Below are positions 1 through 8,440 of a stretch of 64,000 nucleotides of DNA, piece after piece (position 1 is the stretch's first letter; every line of letters starts with the position of its first letter). Below the pieces are notes generated by a model. That model saw only the letters and a list, made by a program, of their open reading frames with translations. It searched no databases and had not been told where the DNA came from. Both the position numbers and the translations under genes were made by a program. The stretch is from JAHBXL01 sp964409775 (GTDB lineage Bacteria > Planctomycetota > Phycisphaerae > Phycisphaerales > UBA1924). The stretch is from assembly GCA_964409775.1 (NCBI GenBank), contig CAYPEI010000010.1:53065-117064 (forward strand), read 5' to 3'.

Positions 1-363
1 GCGCGAAGCGACCTCAACCCGGAACTCCCCTGCTTCGCGTTCAGTCTGCCGCGCGAGCAGTTCCGGCGCCAGCGCAACGTCCACATCCAGCAGGTTGTAC
101 GTCGTTCCCGCGGTGACCCGCGCGACTCGCGCGTGCCAGGGTCGTGCGATGGCGGCATCGGCTCCGCCGATCTCGGCCCGCACCACGAGTTCCTCAAGAT
201 CGTGGGGAGCCTTGTTGATCAATGCGATACGACGCACGAATCTCGCCCCGCTCTGCTGCAGGGCGAAGTTCACGCATCGCGCGTGCTCGACCACGATCCC
301 GATCGCAGGGTCAGAACGGAGTGCCGATGCGGGCTGGATCAAACTGTGTTCCTTGGTGTCCAC
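1..363 (-). CDS. DUF4011-type helicase, N-terminal fragment (runs off the window)
   Basis: The frame stays open on the minus strand from the window edge to about position 444, with codon use like the neighbours. It reads IGIVVEHARCVNFALQQSGA, then FVRRIALINKAPHDLEELVV, then ARVTAGTTYNLLDVDVALAP and LLARQTEREAGEF. This resembles the immunoglobulin-like N-terminal part of large DUF4011 / superfamily I helicase proteins, some of which are linked to restriction or defence; the ATPase part would lie outside the window. The start is uncertain: a GTG at 363 gives a normal-looking N-terminus, whereas an in-frame ATG at 444 adds 27 Pro/Arg/His-rich residues that do not look coding. It is divergent from the ABC operon. 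The family assignment rests on memory of the motif pattern only. Confidence 0.55.
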   Translation of the reverse strand, partial: MDTKEHSLIQPASALRSDPAIGIVVEHARCVNFALQQSGARFVRRIALINKAPHDLEELVVRAEIGGADAAIARPWHARVARVTAGTTYNLLDVDVALAPELLARQTEREAGEFRVEVASR

Positions 364-533
364 CGGTGCCGAACAATACCACAACTGAGCGCGCCCGCCG
401 CGATGCTGATGGCGGCCGGCTTGCGGTGGCGGAAGTCGGGGCATCGTGCGTCACTTGCTGCCGGGTCAGCAAGGGAATACGAATCAACCTCTCTCGAACC
501 GACCGGGATTCGGATCATGTTCGGAGGCTCTCG

Positions 534-1490
534 ATGATCGAGATTCGATCTCTCTCGAAGAAGTTTGGTGACTTCACCGCCGTTGATGGCGTGTCGTTCG
601 AGGTCCGGCGCGGCGAGGTGCTGGGCTTCCTCGGTCCCAACGGCGCGGGGAAGTCCACCACGATGAAGATGCTGACCGGCTTTCTCGCCCCCACCAGCGG
701 GACCGCCATCGTGGGCGGGCACGATGTTCTCGAGGAGCCTCTGGCGGTCAAAGAGCGGATCGGGTATCTGCCGGAAGGAGCGCCGGCGTATCCCGACATG
801 ACGCCGCACTCCTTTCTGCGGTTTGTCGCGTCCGTCAGGGGACTGCGCCGGCAGAACGCGGAGCATCGCATCGCCGAACTGGTCTCGCTGGTCCATCTCG
901 AGGGCGTCATGCAGCAGTCGATCGAGACACTCTCGAAGGGTTACAAGCGGCGGGTCGGCCTCGCCGCCGCGTTGCTGCACGATCCCGAAGTGCTGGTGAT
1001 GGACGAACCGACCGACGGGCTCGACCCCAACCAGAAGCACGAGGTGCGCGAACTGATTCGAGCGATGGCTCCGCGCAAGGCGATCGTGCTCTCCACGCAC
1101 ATCCTCGAGGAAGTCGAGGCGGTGTGCACTCGCGCGATCATCATCAATCGCGGCAGGATCGTCGCGGACGGCACGCCTTCCGACCTCCAGACCCGGTCTC
1201 GATTCCACAACGCCGTTCGCCTGGTGCTCCGGCCGCCTCCGGGCATCTCGGCCGAGTCGGTCCGGGCCGAACTGGCGCGGCTGCGCTACGTCGACACGGT
1301 CGAGCCCTCCGGTTCGTCCGACGGCACACTTAGTTTCGTGATCCTGCCGCGACCCGGCAAGTCTGTTCTCCCCGAGGTCACGCAGTGCGTTCGGGGAAAA
1401 GGCTGGGAGATCGACGAACTGCGGGTCGAAGTGGGCAGGCTCGACGACGTGTTCCGGTCGATCACTGCTGGAAAGCGAGGTGAGCAATGA
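534..1490 (+). CDS. ABC transporter ATP-binding protein (GldA-like)
   Basis: A 318-residue cytoplasmic ATPase of an ABC-2 type exporter. Walker A is GPNGAGKS (about residues 34-41), the signature LSKGY lies at about 133-137, Walker B VLVMDE at about 153-158 followed by PTDGLDP, and the switch histidine is in LSTH (about 189). The C-terminal ~90 residues form the extra domain usual in this subgroup. The ATG at 534 is chosen because GGAGG lies 6 bases upstream and the protein then begins MIEIRSLSKKFG, the normal start of the fold. In-frame ATGs upstream give non-homologous sequence. The stop overlaps the permease start by 4 bp (ATGA). First gene of a four-gene operon resembling gldA-gldF-gldG of gliding bacteria; in planctomycetes the exported substrate is not known. 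Confidence 0.93.
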   Translation: MIEIRSLSKKFGDFTAVDGVSFEVRRGEVLGFLGPNGAGKSTTMKMLTGFLAPTSGTAIVGGHDVLEEPLAVKERIGYLPEGAPAYPDMTPHSFLRFVASVRGLRRQNAEHRIAELVSLVHLEGVMQQSIETLSKGYKRRVGLAAALLHDPEVLVMDEPTDGLDPNQKHEVRELIRAMAPRKAIVLSTHILEEVEAVCTRAIIINRGRIVADGTPSDLQTRSRFHNAVRLVLRPPPGISAESVRAELARLRYVDTVEPSGSSDGTLSFVILPRPGKSVLPEVTQCVRGKGWEIDELRVEVGRLDDVFRSITAGKRGEQ

Positions 1491-2293
1491 GCACGACCGC
1501 CTCGGTGCAGGCCGCTCTGTCGGCCCCGTCGCGGGGTGCCGCGGCGTCGCCGTGGACGCGGCTGCTGGCCGTGCTGCGACGCGAACTCGCGGGCTACTTC
1601 GTCACGCCTGTCGCATACGTCTTCATCGTCATCTTTCTGCTCGTGACCGGGCTGTTCACCTTCGGGCCGCAACTGGGCAACTTCTTCGAACGCGGCCAGG
1701 CGGATCTGCGGCCGTTCTTCTTCTTCCATCCCTGGCTGTATCTCTTTCTGATCCCGGCCATCTCGATGCGTCTGTGGGCGGAAGAACGCCGCCAGGGCAC
1801 GCTGGAACTGCTGCTCACGCTGCCGATCCCTCTGTGGGCGGCGGTGCTGGGGAAGTTCCTCGCTGCGTGGGCCTTCGCCGCGATCGCCCTGCTCCTGACG
1901 TTTCCGCTCTGGATCACCGTCAACTACCTCGGAGACCCGGACAACGGCGTCATCCTTGCGGGCTATCTCGGTTCACTGCTGATGGCCGGCGCCTATCTCG
2001 CCATCGGCTCGTGCATTTCGGCGCTCACACGCAACCAGGTCATCGCCTTCGTGCTCACCGTCGTCGTCTGCTTCACGTTCATGCTCCCCGGGTTTGCGCC
2101 GTTCCAGTCGCTGCTCGCCGGCCGCGCCCCGCAGTCCGTGATCGACGCCGTCTCCTCGCTGAGTTTCCTGTACCGCTTCGAATCGATCAGCAAGGGCGTC
2201 GTGGATCTTCGAGACCTCATCTACTACCTCACGGTCATCGCGTTGTTCCTCTTCGGCACCGGCGCGGCCGTTGAAGCCAAGAAAGCCGCCTGA
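1487..2293 (+). CDS. ABC-2 type permease (GldF-like)
   Basis: A 268-residue inner-membrane permease, partner of the ATPase whose stop codon it overlaps. About six hydrophobic segments are visible: YFVTPVAYVFIVIFLLVTGL near 39-58, LYLFLIPAISMRLWAEERRQ near 80-100, then segments near 125-145, 160-180, 185-205 and at the C-terminus. The arrangement with the RLWAEERRQGTLELLLTLPI loop is typical of ABC-2 permeases of the GldF/NosY kind. It is followed 17 bp later by a GldG-like gene, so ATPase, permease and accessory domain protein are likely made together. Assignment to the family is firm; the substrate is unknown. Confidence 0.9.
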   Translation: MSTTASVQAALSAPSRGAAASPWTRLLAVLRRELAGYFVTPVAYVFIVIFLLVTGLFTFGPQLGNFFERGQADLRPFFFFHPWLYLFLIPAISMRLWAEERRQGTLELLLTLPIPLWAAVLGKFLAAWAFAAIALLLTFPLWITVNYLGDPDNGVILAGYLGSLLMAGAYLAIGSCISALTRNQVIAFVLTVVVCFTFMLPGFAPFQSLLAGRAPQSVIDAVSSLSFLYRFESISKGVVDLRDLIYYLTVIALFLFGTGAAVEAKKAA

Positions 2294-2310
2294 CCCCTGC
2301 TTGCGGCCTC

Positions 2311-4326
2311 GTGTCGGATCTCCAGTCGTTCGTGCACCGTGTCTGCTTCCTGCTCCTCCACCCGGATCACCCCATGCGTGGCACAACGCTCCTGTCCATC
2401 GGCGTCTTCGTCGCGGCATTCGTCGCCTTCGTCGCTGTAAACATGCTCGCCGCCGCGGGCCTGCGGTCCGCACGCCTCGATCTGACGGATGGCCGGCTCT
2501 ACACACTCTCAACGGGTTCGCGGAACATCGCGGCCTCGCTCCAGGAGCCGATCCGGTTCTCGCTGTACTACTCCGAACAACAGACGGCGGACCTTCCCGC
2601 GCAGGTGACGGGCTACGCGCAGCGCGTCCGCGAGGTACTCGCGGAGTATGCGAACGCATCGCGTGGCAAGATTGTTGTGCAGTACATCAACCCCGAGCCG
2701 TTCTCTGATGCCGAGGACAAGGCCGTGGCGGCCGGCCTGCTCGGCCTTCCCGCAGGGCCTACCGGCGGACAGAGGTTCTATTTCGGGCTGGTCGCGACCA
2801 ACTCGACGGACAAGCAGGAGGTCATCCCCTTCTTCCGGCCTGACCGAGAGGAGTTCCTTGAGTACGAACTGACACGGATCGTCAACCTGCTCTCGGAAGC
2901 GAAGCGGCCGACCATCGGCGTGATGAGTTGGCTGCCCATCCAAGGCGGCGAGTTCAACCCGATGACGCGGCAGCAGCCGCCGCCCGCGTGGCAGGTTGCG
3001 ACGCTCGCACGCGAGATGTTCAACCTCCGAACCGTCCCTCCCACCGCCGCGGAGATTCCCCGCGATATCAACGTCCTGTGGATTGTCCACCCCAAGAACC
3101 CGAGCGAGGCCACGCTCTACGCGATTGATCAGTTCGTGCTGCGGGGCGGTCGGCTGCTGGTCTTTGTCGATCCGAACTGCGAGGCCGACATCCCCCCAGG
3201 GGTCAACCCCATGCAGGCGATGGGCCTTCCGAAGAACTCCGACCTGCCGCGGCTCTTTGAGAAGTGGGGCGTGGAACTCGTGCCCGGCAGCCTCGCGGCG
3301 GATCGTGATGCGGCGATCCGCGTGAACGCCGGCGGCCAGGGTCGGTCCGAGCCGGTCGATTACGTCCTGTGGCTGAGCCTGGGGAGCGACAACCTGAACC
3401 GGCAGGACGCCGTCACAGGTCAACTCCGCACGCTGAACATCGCCACCGCCGGCATTCTGCGCCGCCGCGACGGGGCGGGGACGACGTTCCAGCCGCTGGT
3501 CTCCACCGGCCCCAACGCGGCGATCATCGGCGCGGACCGGGTTTCATTCATGCCCGATCCCAGGGCGTTGCTTGCGGACTACAAGTCGGGCGGCAGTCCG
3601 CTCGTCATCGCCGCACGCATCACGGGCAAGGTCAGGAGCGCCTTCGACGGACCGCCCGCGCCGGCACCCGCGGCCTCGCCGGATCAGCCGCCGCCCGCCC
3701 CCCCCGCCGGCCCTCACATCGCCGAATCCGCCGAGCCGGCCAACATCATCATCGTCGCCGACTGCGACATGCTGCAGGATCGATTCTGGATCGAGGAGCA
3801 GCGGCTCGGTCAGATCGTCCTGGGTCTCAACAAGTTCGCCGACAACGGCGACCTGGCCATCGGCGCGCTCGACAACCTCTCCGGGTCATCTGACCTCATC
3901 AGCGTGCGGTCCCGAGGCACATTCCAGCGACCGTTCAACCGCGTGAACCAACTCCGGCGCGAAGCGGAGCAGCGGTACCTCGCGACCGAGCTGGCCCTGC
4001 AGAACAAACTCCGGGAGACTCAGACGAAGATCGACGAGTTGCAGCGTTCGAGGACGGACGCGCAGAGTACTGCGAACTCGGTCATCCTGACACCGGAGCA
4101 GCAGGCCGAGATCGAGAAGTTCCGAGCCGAGCAGGTCCAGACCCGCAAGCAACTGCGCGATGTTCAACACCAACTCAACAAGGACATCGAGGGTCTCGGC
4201 CGGACCGTCAAACTCGTGAACATCTGGATGATGCCTGCACTGGTCGGCCTCGCGGCCGTCGGCCTGGGCGCGTGGCGCGCACGACGACGCCGACAGGATC
4301 GCCATGCGCCGACCGCCCGGGGCTGA
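2311..4326 (+). CDS. GldG-like ABC auxiliary membrane protein
   Basis: A 671-residue protein with an N-terminal membrane anchor (about 22-50, SIGVFVAAFVAFVAVNMLAA), a large extracytoplasmic ABC_transp_aux (GldG-type) domain, a Pro/Ala-rich linker near 450-475, a charged coiled coil near 545-620 and a C-terminal membrane helix followed by the Arg-rich tail RARRRRQ. GldG-type proteins pair with GldA/GldF and are thought to form part of the exporter's outer-face module. The listed start is GTG 2311; ATG 2374 (MRGTTLLSIG) is an equally good candidate because neither has a strong ribosome binding site and both retain the membrane helix. It is followed 15 bp later by the DUF4340 gene. Confidence 0.85.
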   Translation: MSDLQSFVHRVCFLLLHPDHPMRGTTLLSIGVFVAAFVAFVAVNMLAAAGLRSARLDLTDGRLYTLSTGSRNIAASLQEPIRFSLYYSEQQTADLPAQVTGYAQRVREVLAEYANASRGKIVVQYINPEPFSDAEDKAVAAGLLGLPAGPTGGQRFYFGLVATNSTDKQEVIPFFRPDREEFLEYELTRIVNLLSEAKRPTIGVMSWLPIQGGEFNPMTRQQPPPAWQVATLAREMFNLRTVPPTAAEIPRDINVLWIVHPKNPSEATLYAIDQFVLRGGRLLVFVDPNCEADIPPGVNPMQAMGLPKNSDLPRLFEKWGVELVPGSLAADRDAAIRVNAGGQGRSEPVDYVLWLSLGSDNLNRQDAVTGQLRTLNIATAGILRRRDGAGTTFQPLVSTGPNAAIIGADRVSFMPDPRALLADYKSGGSPLVIAARITGKVRSAFDGPPAPAPAASPDQPPPAPPAGPHIAESAEPANIIIVADCDMLQDRFWIEEQRLGQIVLGLNKFADNGDLAIGALDNLSGSSDLISVRSRGTFQRPFNRVNQLRREAEQRYLATELALQNKLRETQTKIDELQRSRTDAQSTANSVILTPEQQAEIEKFRAEQVQTRKQLRDVQHQLNKDIEGLGRTVKLVNIWMMPALVGLAAVGLGAWRARRRRQDRHAPTARG

Positions 4327-4341
4327 TCGCGGATCTCTGCC

Positions 4342-5490
4342 ATGAAAACGCACACCATCGCCATCGTCGCCTTTGTCGCCGCGGCCCTCGCTGTCGCCGC
4401 GATCATGGTCACTTCCCGGCCACCGTCGGACTCCGCCTCGGCACCGGCGACCGGTTCGCTCGTGCTGCCGACGCTCGCATCGCGGATCAACGATGCCGCC
4501 GAGGTCCGCATTCTCCGCGCCGGGCAGGCTTCCACCTATCGCCGCGGTCCATCGGGCTGGGGGCTGCTCGAGAAGGACCAATACCCGGTGAAGGCAGAGA
4601 ACCTCCGGGCACTGGTGATCGGCCTTGCCGAACTCCGCATCACCGAGGCAAAGACCTCAAGGCCCGATCTCTACCCTCGCATCGGCGTTCAGGATCCATC
4701 CCAGCCGGTTCCGCCCCCGGCGGACACTCCGGATGAAGAGCCGGCGACTCTGCCGTCGCTCATCACCGTCAAGGATGCATCCGGCGCCGACCTCGGATCG
4801 GTGATCATTGGAACGCAGAAGTGGGGCTCGACGCCGGAGGTGTACATCCGCCGTGCGGGCGAGGCGCAATCGTGGCTCGCGACCGGCAAGGTCGATGTCC
4901 CCTGGGACGCACTCGCGTGGGTCGAGCGCTCGATCGTCAACATTCCACGCGAGAAGTGGAAGGCCGTCTCGGTCACGCACGCCGATGGCGAAACGGTAAC
5001 CGTCGGCCGTCAGGAGGCCAGCCAGGCAACCTTTGCTGTCGAAGGTGTTCCCACCGGCCGCGAACTCACTTCGCCGGCCGCGGGCGATTCGCTGGGCAGC
5101 GTGTTCACGGGTCTGACGTTCGACGATGTCAAGAAGTCCTCTGCTCTGGACGCCGCCGCGCTCGCCGCGGCCGCCCGTGCGGTGGGCACCACGTTCGAAG
5201 GCCTCGTCCTCACCGCCCGCACGATTGAACTCGACGGGAAGAAGTGGACGACGCTCGAAGCCGCGGCCGCAAACCCGGCAGAACAGCCGGATGCCGCGAA
5301 GCAGGCCGATGAGTTGAACGCCCGGCTGGCCGGCTGGGCATTCGCCATCCCCGAGTACAAAGCCAAGGCTCTGCTCACGCGATTGAGCGATCTGCTCAAG
5401 CCCGTTGAACAGCCACCTGCTCCGACCGCAAGCCCGAGCGCCCCTGACGACGAAGCCCCTGGAACACCGGCTCCAGACCCAGCGCCGTGA
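4342..5490 (+). CDS. DUF4340 domain protein
   Basis: A 382-residue protein with an N-terminal membrane helix or uncleaved signal (MKTHTIAIVAFVAAALAVAA) and a long soluble region that reads as two DUF4340 repeats: recurring W..L.....P.....V..L...L..L.I pattern, with TSRPDLYPRIGVQ near residue 110. The C-terminus is low complexity Pro/Ala (after about 350). DUF4340 genes habitually follow gldG-like genes in planctomycetes and other phyla, which makes this the fourth member of the exporter operon. Its biochemical role is unknown; by position and topology it probably sits in the periplasm beside the GldG-like subunit. Confidence 0.82.
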   Translation: MKTHTIAIVAFVAAALAVAAIMVTSRPPSDSASAPATGSLVLPTLASRINDAAEVRILRAGQASTYRRGPSGWGLLEKDQYPVKAENLRALVIGLAELRITEAKTSRPDLYPRIGVQDPSQPVPPPADTPDEEPATLPSLITVKDASGADLGSVIIGTQKWGSTPEVYIRRAGEAQSWLATGKVDVPWDALAWVERSIVNIPREKWKAVSVTHADGETVTVGRQEASQATFAVEGVPTGRELTSPAAGDSLGSVFTGLTFDDVKKSSALDAAALAAAARAVGTTFEGLVLTARTIELDGKKWTTLEAAAANPAEQPDAAKQADELNARLAGWAFAIPEYKAKALLTRLSDLLKPVEQPPAPTASPSAPDDEAPGTPAPDPAP

Positions 5491-5504
5491 GACTGGGCTG
5501 CCCG

Positions 5505-5523
5505 ACTCGCCGCGGTGGCGAGT
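5505..5523. terminator. possible bidirectional terminator hairpin
   Basis: ACTCGCC-GCGGT-GGCGAGT forms a perfect 7-bp stem between the converging DUF4340 and asnB genes. There is no clear T-run on either side, so termination is inferred from position only. Confidence 0.35.
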
Positions 5524-5545
5524 GCGCGGCTCGCACAGCGCTCAG

Positions 5546-7444
5546 TCACACCCCAACGGCCGCGGCGGCCCGCACCTCGATCCGCGGCTCGGTTCGCCGG
5601 CTTCCCCACCACCGATCGCCCCACATCGCGATGTTGAGCATGGGCCACGCCAGCCGCCAGAGTGCCGCCGGTTGCTGCGCCACGGCCTCGATCGCGCCCG
5701 GCGCGAAGACTGCCGATGCGAACTCGCTTTCGCGAAGGGCGTCCCCCATCCCGCCGAGCCATCCAGTGAACGGCAGCGGGAAACTCGCCTTCGGGCGGGT
5801 GATCACCCAATCTGGTACCCCGCCCGCGCCAGCGAACGCGGCCCGTAGCGGGAGTTTCGTTCCGGCTGCGCTTCCGCCCACGCCGGGCGCGAACTTGCAC
5901 CGCCACGGCAGCGACTCTGCCAGTTCCGCAAGCCGTACATCCGCGAACGGCGTGCGTCCCTCGACGCCTTCGAGCATGGTTGAAGTATCCAGCCGCTGCA
6001 GCAGCCCCGCCAGATTCACCCGCCGCAAGTACCGGAGGTGAACATCGAGCCCCGATGCCGCGGGCCCTGCGGCCGCGGCGAGGTCTGCGAACTCCGCCGC
6101 GAGTTCGGACCGCATCGGCGCATCGCTCTGACATGCCCGCCACACGCCCTCGCTCAGCACATCCTGCTTCGAGGCGGGCGGCACCCAGGCGTTGGCGTCG
6201 ACATGCAGCAGCGCCCTTCGCATCGCGAGCGTTCCAACATCGTCCGGTCTCTCCGCCAGTTCGAACTGCAATGCTGCGGCGAGAATCAGGTCATACCCGG
6301 CGAGCAACTCGTCTGCGCCCTCCCCCGAGAGGGCGACAATCCGCCCATCTGCCCGCAGACGCCGCGCGACCTCGTTGATCGCGACTTCGTTGGGCGTGCT
6401 CAACGGGGTGCCCAATCGCTCCACCATCTCTGCCCAGCGCTCCAGGAACATCCGTTCGGTAATCGGCGCCTGCGTATGGACCGTTCCGAGTTCAGAGGCC
6501 GCTCGTCTCGCGCATGCCATGTCCGCATCCGCCGCGCCGTCATCAAAGCCCGAGCAATAGGTCCGTACCGGCTCGTTCGCGGCGAGCCCCGCCTGTGCAG
6601 CGCACATCGCGATCACCGTCGAGTCGATCCCGCCGCTCAGCAGGGAGCACACCGGCACATCGCTCCGCAGGTGCGCCGCCACCGACCCACGGACCGCCTC
6701 ACGAATACTCGCCGCGGCATCTCCCGTGATGCCCGGGTTCACCGGCACTGACCGCCACCGACTTACGGCGCTCACATCATGACGCGCCAGATCGATCTGG
6801 ATCACCTCGCCCGGGCGCACGGTCCGCACACCCTCAAAGAGCGTGCGTGAGCCGAGCGTGGTGCGGATCGTGGTCAGGTAGGAACTGATCGTCGCGAGGT
6901 CAGGCCTTGCGCAGACTTCGGGATGCGCGAGGATCGCCTGCAGTTCGCTCGCGATCACGAATGTCGCGCCGTCGCCCCCATCCGTCCACCAGTACAGCGG
7001 TTTGATTCCCAGCGGGTCGCGGGCGATCAGCACCTTCCTCGCCAGAGTGTCATACGCCACGAGCGCGTACATGCCGCGCATGCGGGCAAAGGCATCGGGC
7101 CCCCACGCCGCGATCGCCGCGAGAACGGTCTCCGTGTCGCTCCGCGTGCGGAAGCGGACCCCGATCGCGGCCAGTTCTCTCCGCAACTCCGCATCGTTGT
7201 ACAACTCGCCGTTGTACGAGATCGCCCAGCGGCCGCCCTCGCTCACCATCGGCTGGGCGCCTTCGGGCGTCGGGTCGATGACCGCCAATCGCCGATGCGC
7301 CAGCACCGCCGCGCCATCGGCGCTCCGCCACAACCCGGCCCCATCCGGGCCGCGGTGCGACATCACGTCACGCATCCGCGCGACCTGCTGGTCACTGGTT
7401 CCAACCGCCCCGCGGCACGATACGACAGCAACGACTCCGCACAT
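5546..7444 (-). CDS. asnB: asparagine synthase (glutamine-hydrolysing)
   Basis: A 632-residue cytoplasmic amidotransferase making asparagine from aspartate, glutamine and ATP. The start is fixed by chemistry: class II glutamine amidotransferases need Cys at position 2, and ATG 7444 gives MCGVVAVVSC; AAGG lies 5 bases upstream. Residues 1-200 are the glutaminase domain (RGPDGAGLW at about 31-39, SYNGELYN at about 76-83). The synthetase domain carries the PP-loop SGGIDST at about 270-276 and the downstream GEGADELLAGY motif. Slightly longer than E. coli AsnB (554) and close to the Bacillus AsnO/AsnB type, so a role in amidating another acceptor is possible. No operon partner; convergent with the exporter operon. 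Confidence 0.93.
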   Translation of the reverse strand: MCGVVAVVSCRGAVGTSDQQVARMRDVMSHRGPDGAGLWRSADGAAVLAHRRLAVIDPTPEGAQPMVSEGGRWAISYNGELYNDAELRRELAAIGVRFRTRSDTETVLAAIAAWGPDAFARMRGMYALVAYDTLARKVLIARDPLGIKPLYWWTDGGDGATFVIASELQAILAHPEVCARPDLATISSYLTTIRTTLGSRTLFEGVRTVRPGEVIQIDLARHDVSAVSRWRSVPVNPGITGDAAASIREAVRGSVAAHLRSDVPVCSLLSGGIDSTVIAMCAAQAGLAANEPVRTYCSGFDDGAADADMACARRAASELGTVHTQAPITERMFLERWAEMVERLGTPLSTPNEVAINEVARRLRADGRIVALSGEGADELLAGYDLILAAALQFELAERPDDVGTLAMRRALLHVDANAWVPPASKQDVLSEGVWRACQSDAPMRSELAAEFADLAAAAGPAASGLDVHLRYLRRVNLAGLLQRLDTSTMLEGVEGRTPFADVRLAELAESLPWRCKFAPGVGGSAAGTKLPLRAAFAGAGGVPDWVITRPKASFPLPFTGWLGGMGDALRESEFASAVFAPGAIEAVAQQPAALWRLAWPMLNIAMWGDRWWGSRRTEPRIEVRAAAAVGV

Positions 7445-7500
7445 GTGGACCTTATCGGCCCGCCGAGAAGCCATCCCGCATCATTCCGCTGTTCCGCCCT

Positions 7501-7899
7501 TTACACCCAGAGCGACACGATCAAGGCGGGCTCCTTCAGTTTGCCCTGCCAGTCGCCCACGTTCGTCGAAACGAACTTCACCTCGTAATCCGGGTGCGCA
7601 TCGAGCCACTGGTTGATCTGGTCATCCATCGCGGCCAGCGACTCGGGCGCCAGGCGGCAGTGGAACGACCGCACGTGCGTGGCCCCCGACCCGGTGAGGT
7701 TGGTCTTCCGCTTCCAGTTGTCCGTGTGCCGGGTGTTCACGTTCCCCATCAACGCCTGGTTGATGTGCTGGATCTTCGGCTTGTTCTCGCTCTGGTCCCC
7801 GACGGTCGGGTTTGGCGGCTTGGCCGTCGGGATCACTCCCGTTGCGGGAATACCCGTCCCATCGCCCAGCGGGTGAAGCAACGCATCGCGAGTCGCCAT
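7501..7899 (-). CDS. hypothetical protein, 132 aa
   Basis: Not recognised. Start ATG 7899 is chosen because AAGGAGG stands 5 bases upstream; an upstream ATG at 7917 overlaps that site. The protein is soluble, without signal or membrane segment. The first ~55 residues are Pro/Gly/Asn-rich, then there is a compact second half with HVRSFHCRL, an acidic helix AMDDQINQWLDAHPDYEVKF and the C-terminal VSTNVGDWQGK ... ALIVSLWV. The alternating hydrophobic C-terminus looks like a small alpha/beta fold. Codon use is like the neighbours. It lies 56 bp upstream of asnB on the same strand, so co-transcription is possible, but nothing links the functions. Confidence 0.7.
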   Translation of the reverse strand: MATRDALLHPLGDGTGIPATGVIPTAKPPNPTVGDQSENKPKIQHINQALMGNVNTRHTDNWKRKTNLTGSGATHVRSFHCRLAPESLAAMDDQINQWLDAHPDYEVKFVSTNVGDWQGKLKEPALIVSLWV

Positions 7900-7986
7900 T
7901 GCGGCCTCCTTCCACACGGATTGTCGATCCCCCCTTCCCCTTCTGTCGGCCGAATGGCCACTTCCAGTATGCCAAACTCCGGCCGG

Positions 7987-8349
7987 TCATGCCAACTCAA
8001 AGCGCCAGCGGTTGGTCGTCGCTCCGGGGACTTTGCGGCCGATCAACCGCCGCCCGGCGTCAGGAATCTCGATGGAAAGCGGGCCACCCGGCTGCGGGGA
8101 CAGCCGGCAGGTCCCCTCTGCCAACCTGCGCACCTCGCCACGACCCCCTGAAATGGGGCCTTCATACTCCAGATACATTGGGCGATGATCGGCGATCCGC
8201 TCGGCGTCAAACTCGGCCGCGCTCCGAACATCGACTCCCTCCGCCAGACGGAACGTCAGGAGCCTGTCGGTCCCGCTTTGCTCGAGCATCCAGTCCAGAT
8301 GGCAGCGGCCATCGGGTTCGGAGTGCTTGAGCAATACCCATCGTCCCAT
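7987..8349 (-). CDS. stand-alone LigD phosphoesterase-like protein
   Basis: A 120-residue protein resembling the 3'-phosphoesterase (PE) module of bacterial NHEJ ligase LigD, often annotated as DNA polymerase ligase N-terminal domain. Visible counterparts of the PE catalytic set are the His of VLLKH, the His and Asp of CHLDWMLE, and the His and Tyr of DHRPMYLEYEGP, followed by SGGRGEVRR. The Arg that in LigD follows the HxD motif is Met here (HLDWMLE). Start ATG 8349 gives MGRWVLLKHSEPDG; longer starts at up to 8442 would overlap the divergent lipoprotein promoter and give unrelated sequence. No Ku or ligase gene is adjacent. Activity on DNA ends is an inference from family only. Confidence 0.7.
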   Translation of the reverse strand: MGRWVLLKHSEPDGRCHLDWMLEQSGTDRLLTFRLAEGVDVRSAAEFDAERIADHRPMYLEYEGPISGGRGEVRRLAEGTCRLSPQPGGPLSIEIPDAGRRLIGRKVPGATTNRWRFELA

Positions 8350-8369
8350 GCCCGATGGTACCTCGGGGT

Positions 8370-8397
8370 GTGACAACGGGGCCGATGGCGGTACACT
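8370..8397 (+). promoter_or_regulatory. candidate sigma70 promoter for the TPR lipoprotein gene
   Basis: GTGACA (8370-8375), 16-bp spacer, TACACT (8392-8397), 44 bp before the start codon in the divergent gap between the PE-like gene and the lipoprotein gene. Found by eye. Confidence 0.4.
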
Positions 8398-8440
8398 TGC
8401 CGCACCCCGCGAACCGGGGCCACTACACGGAGTTGTTCCC

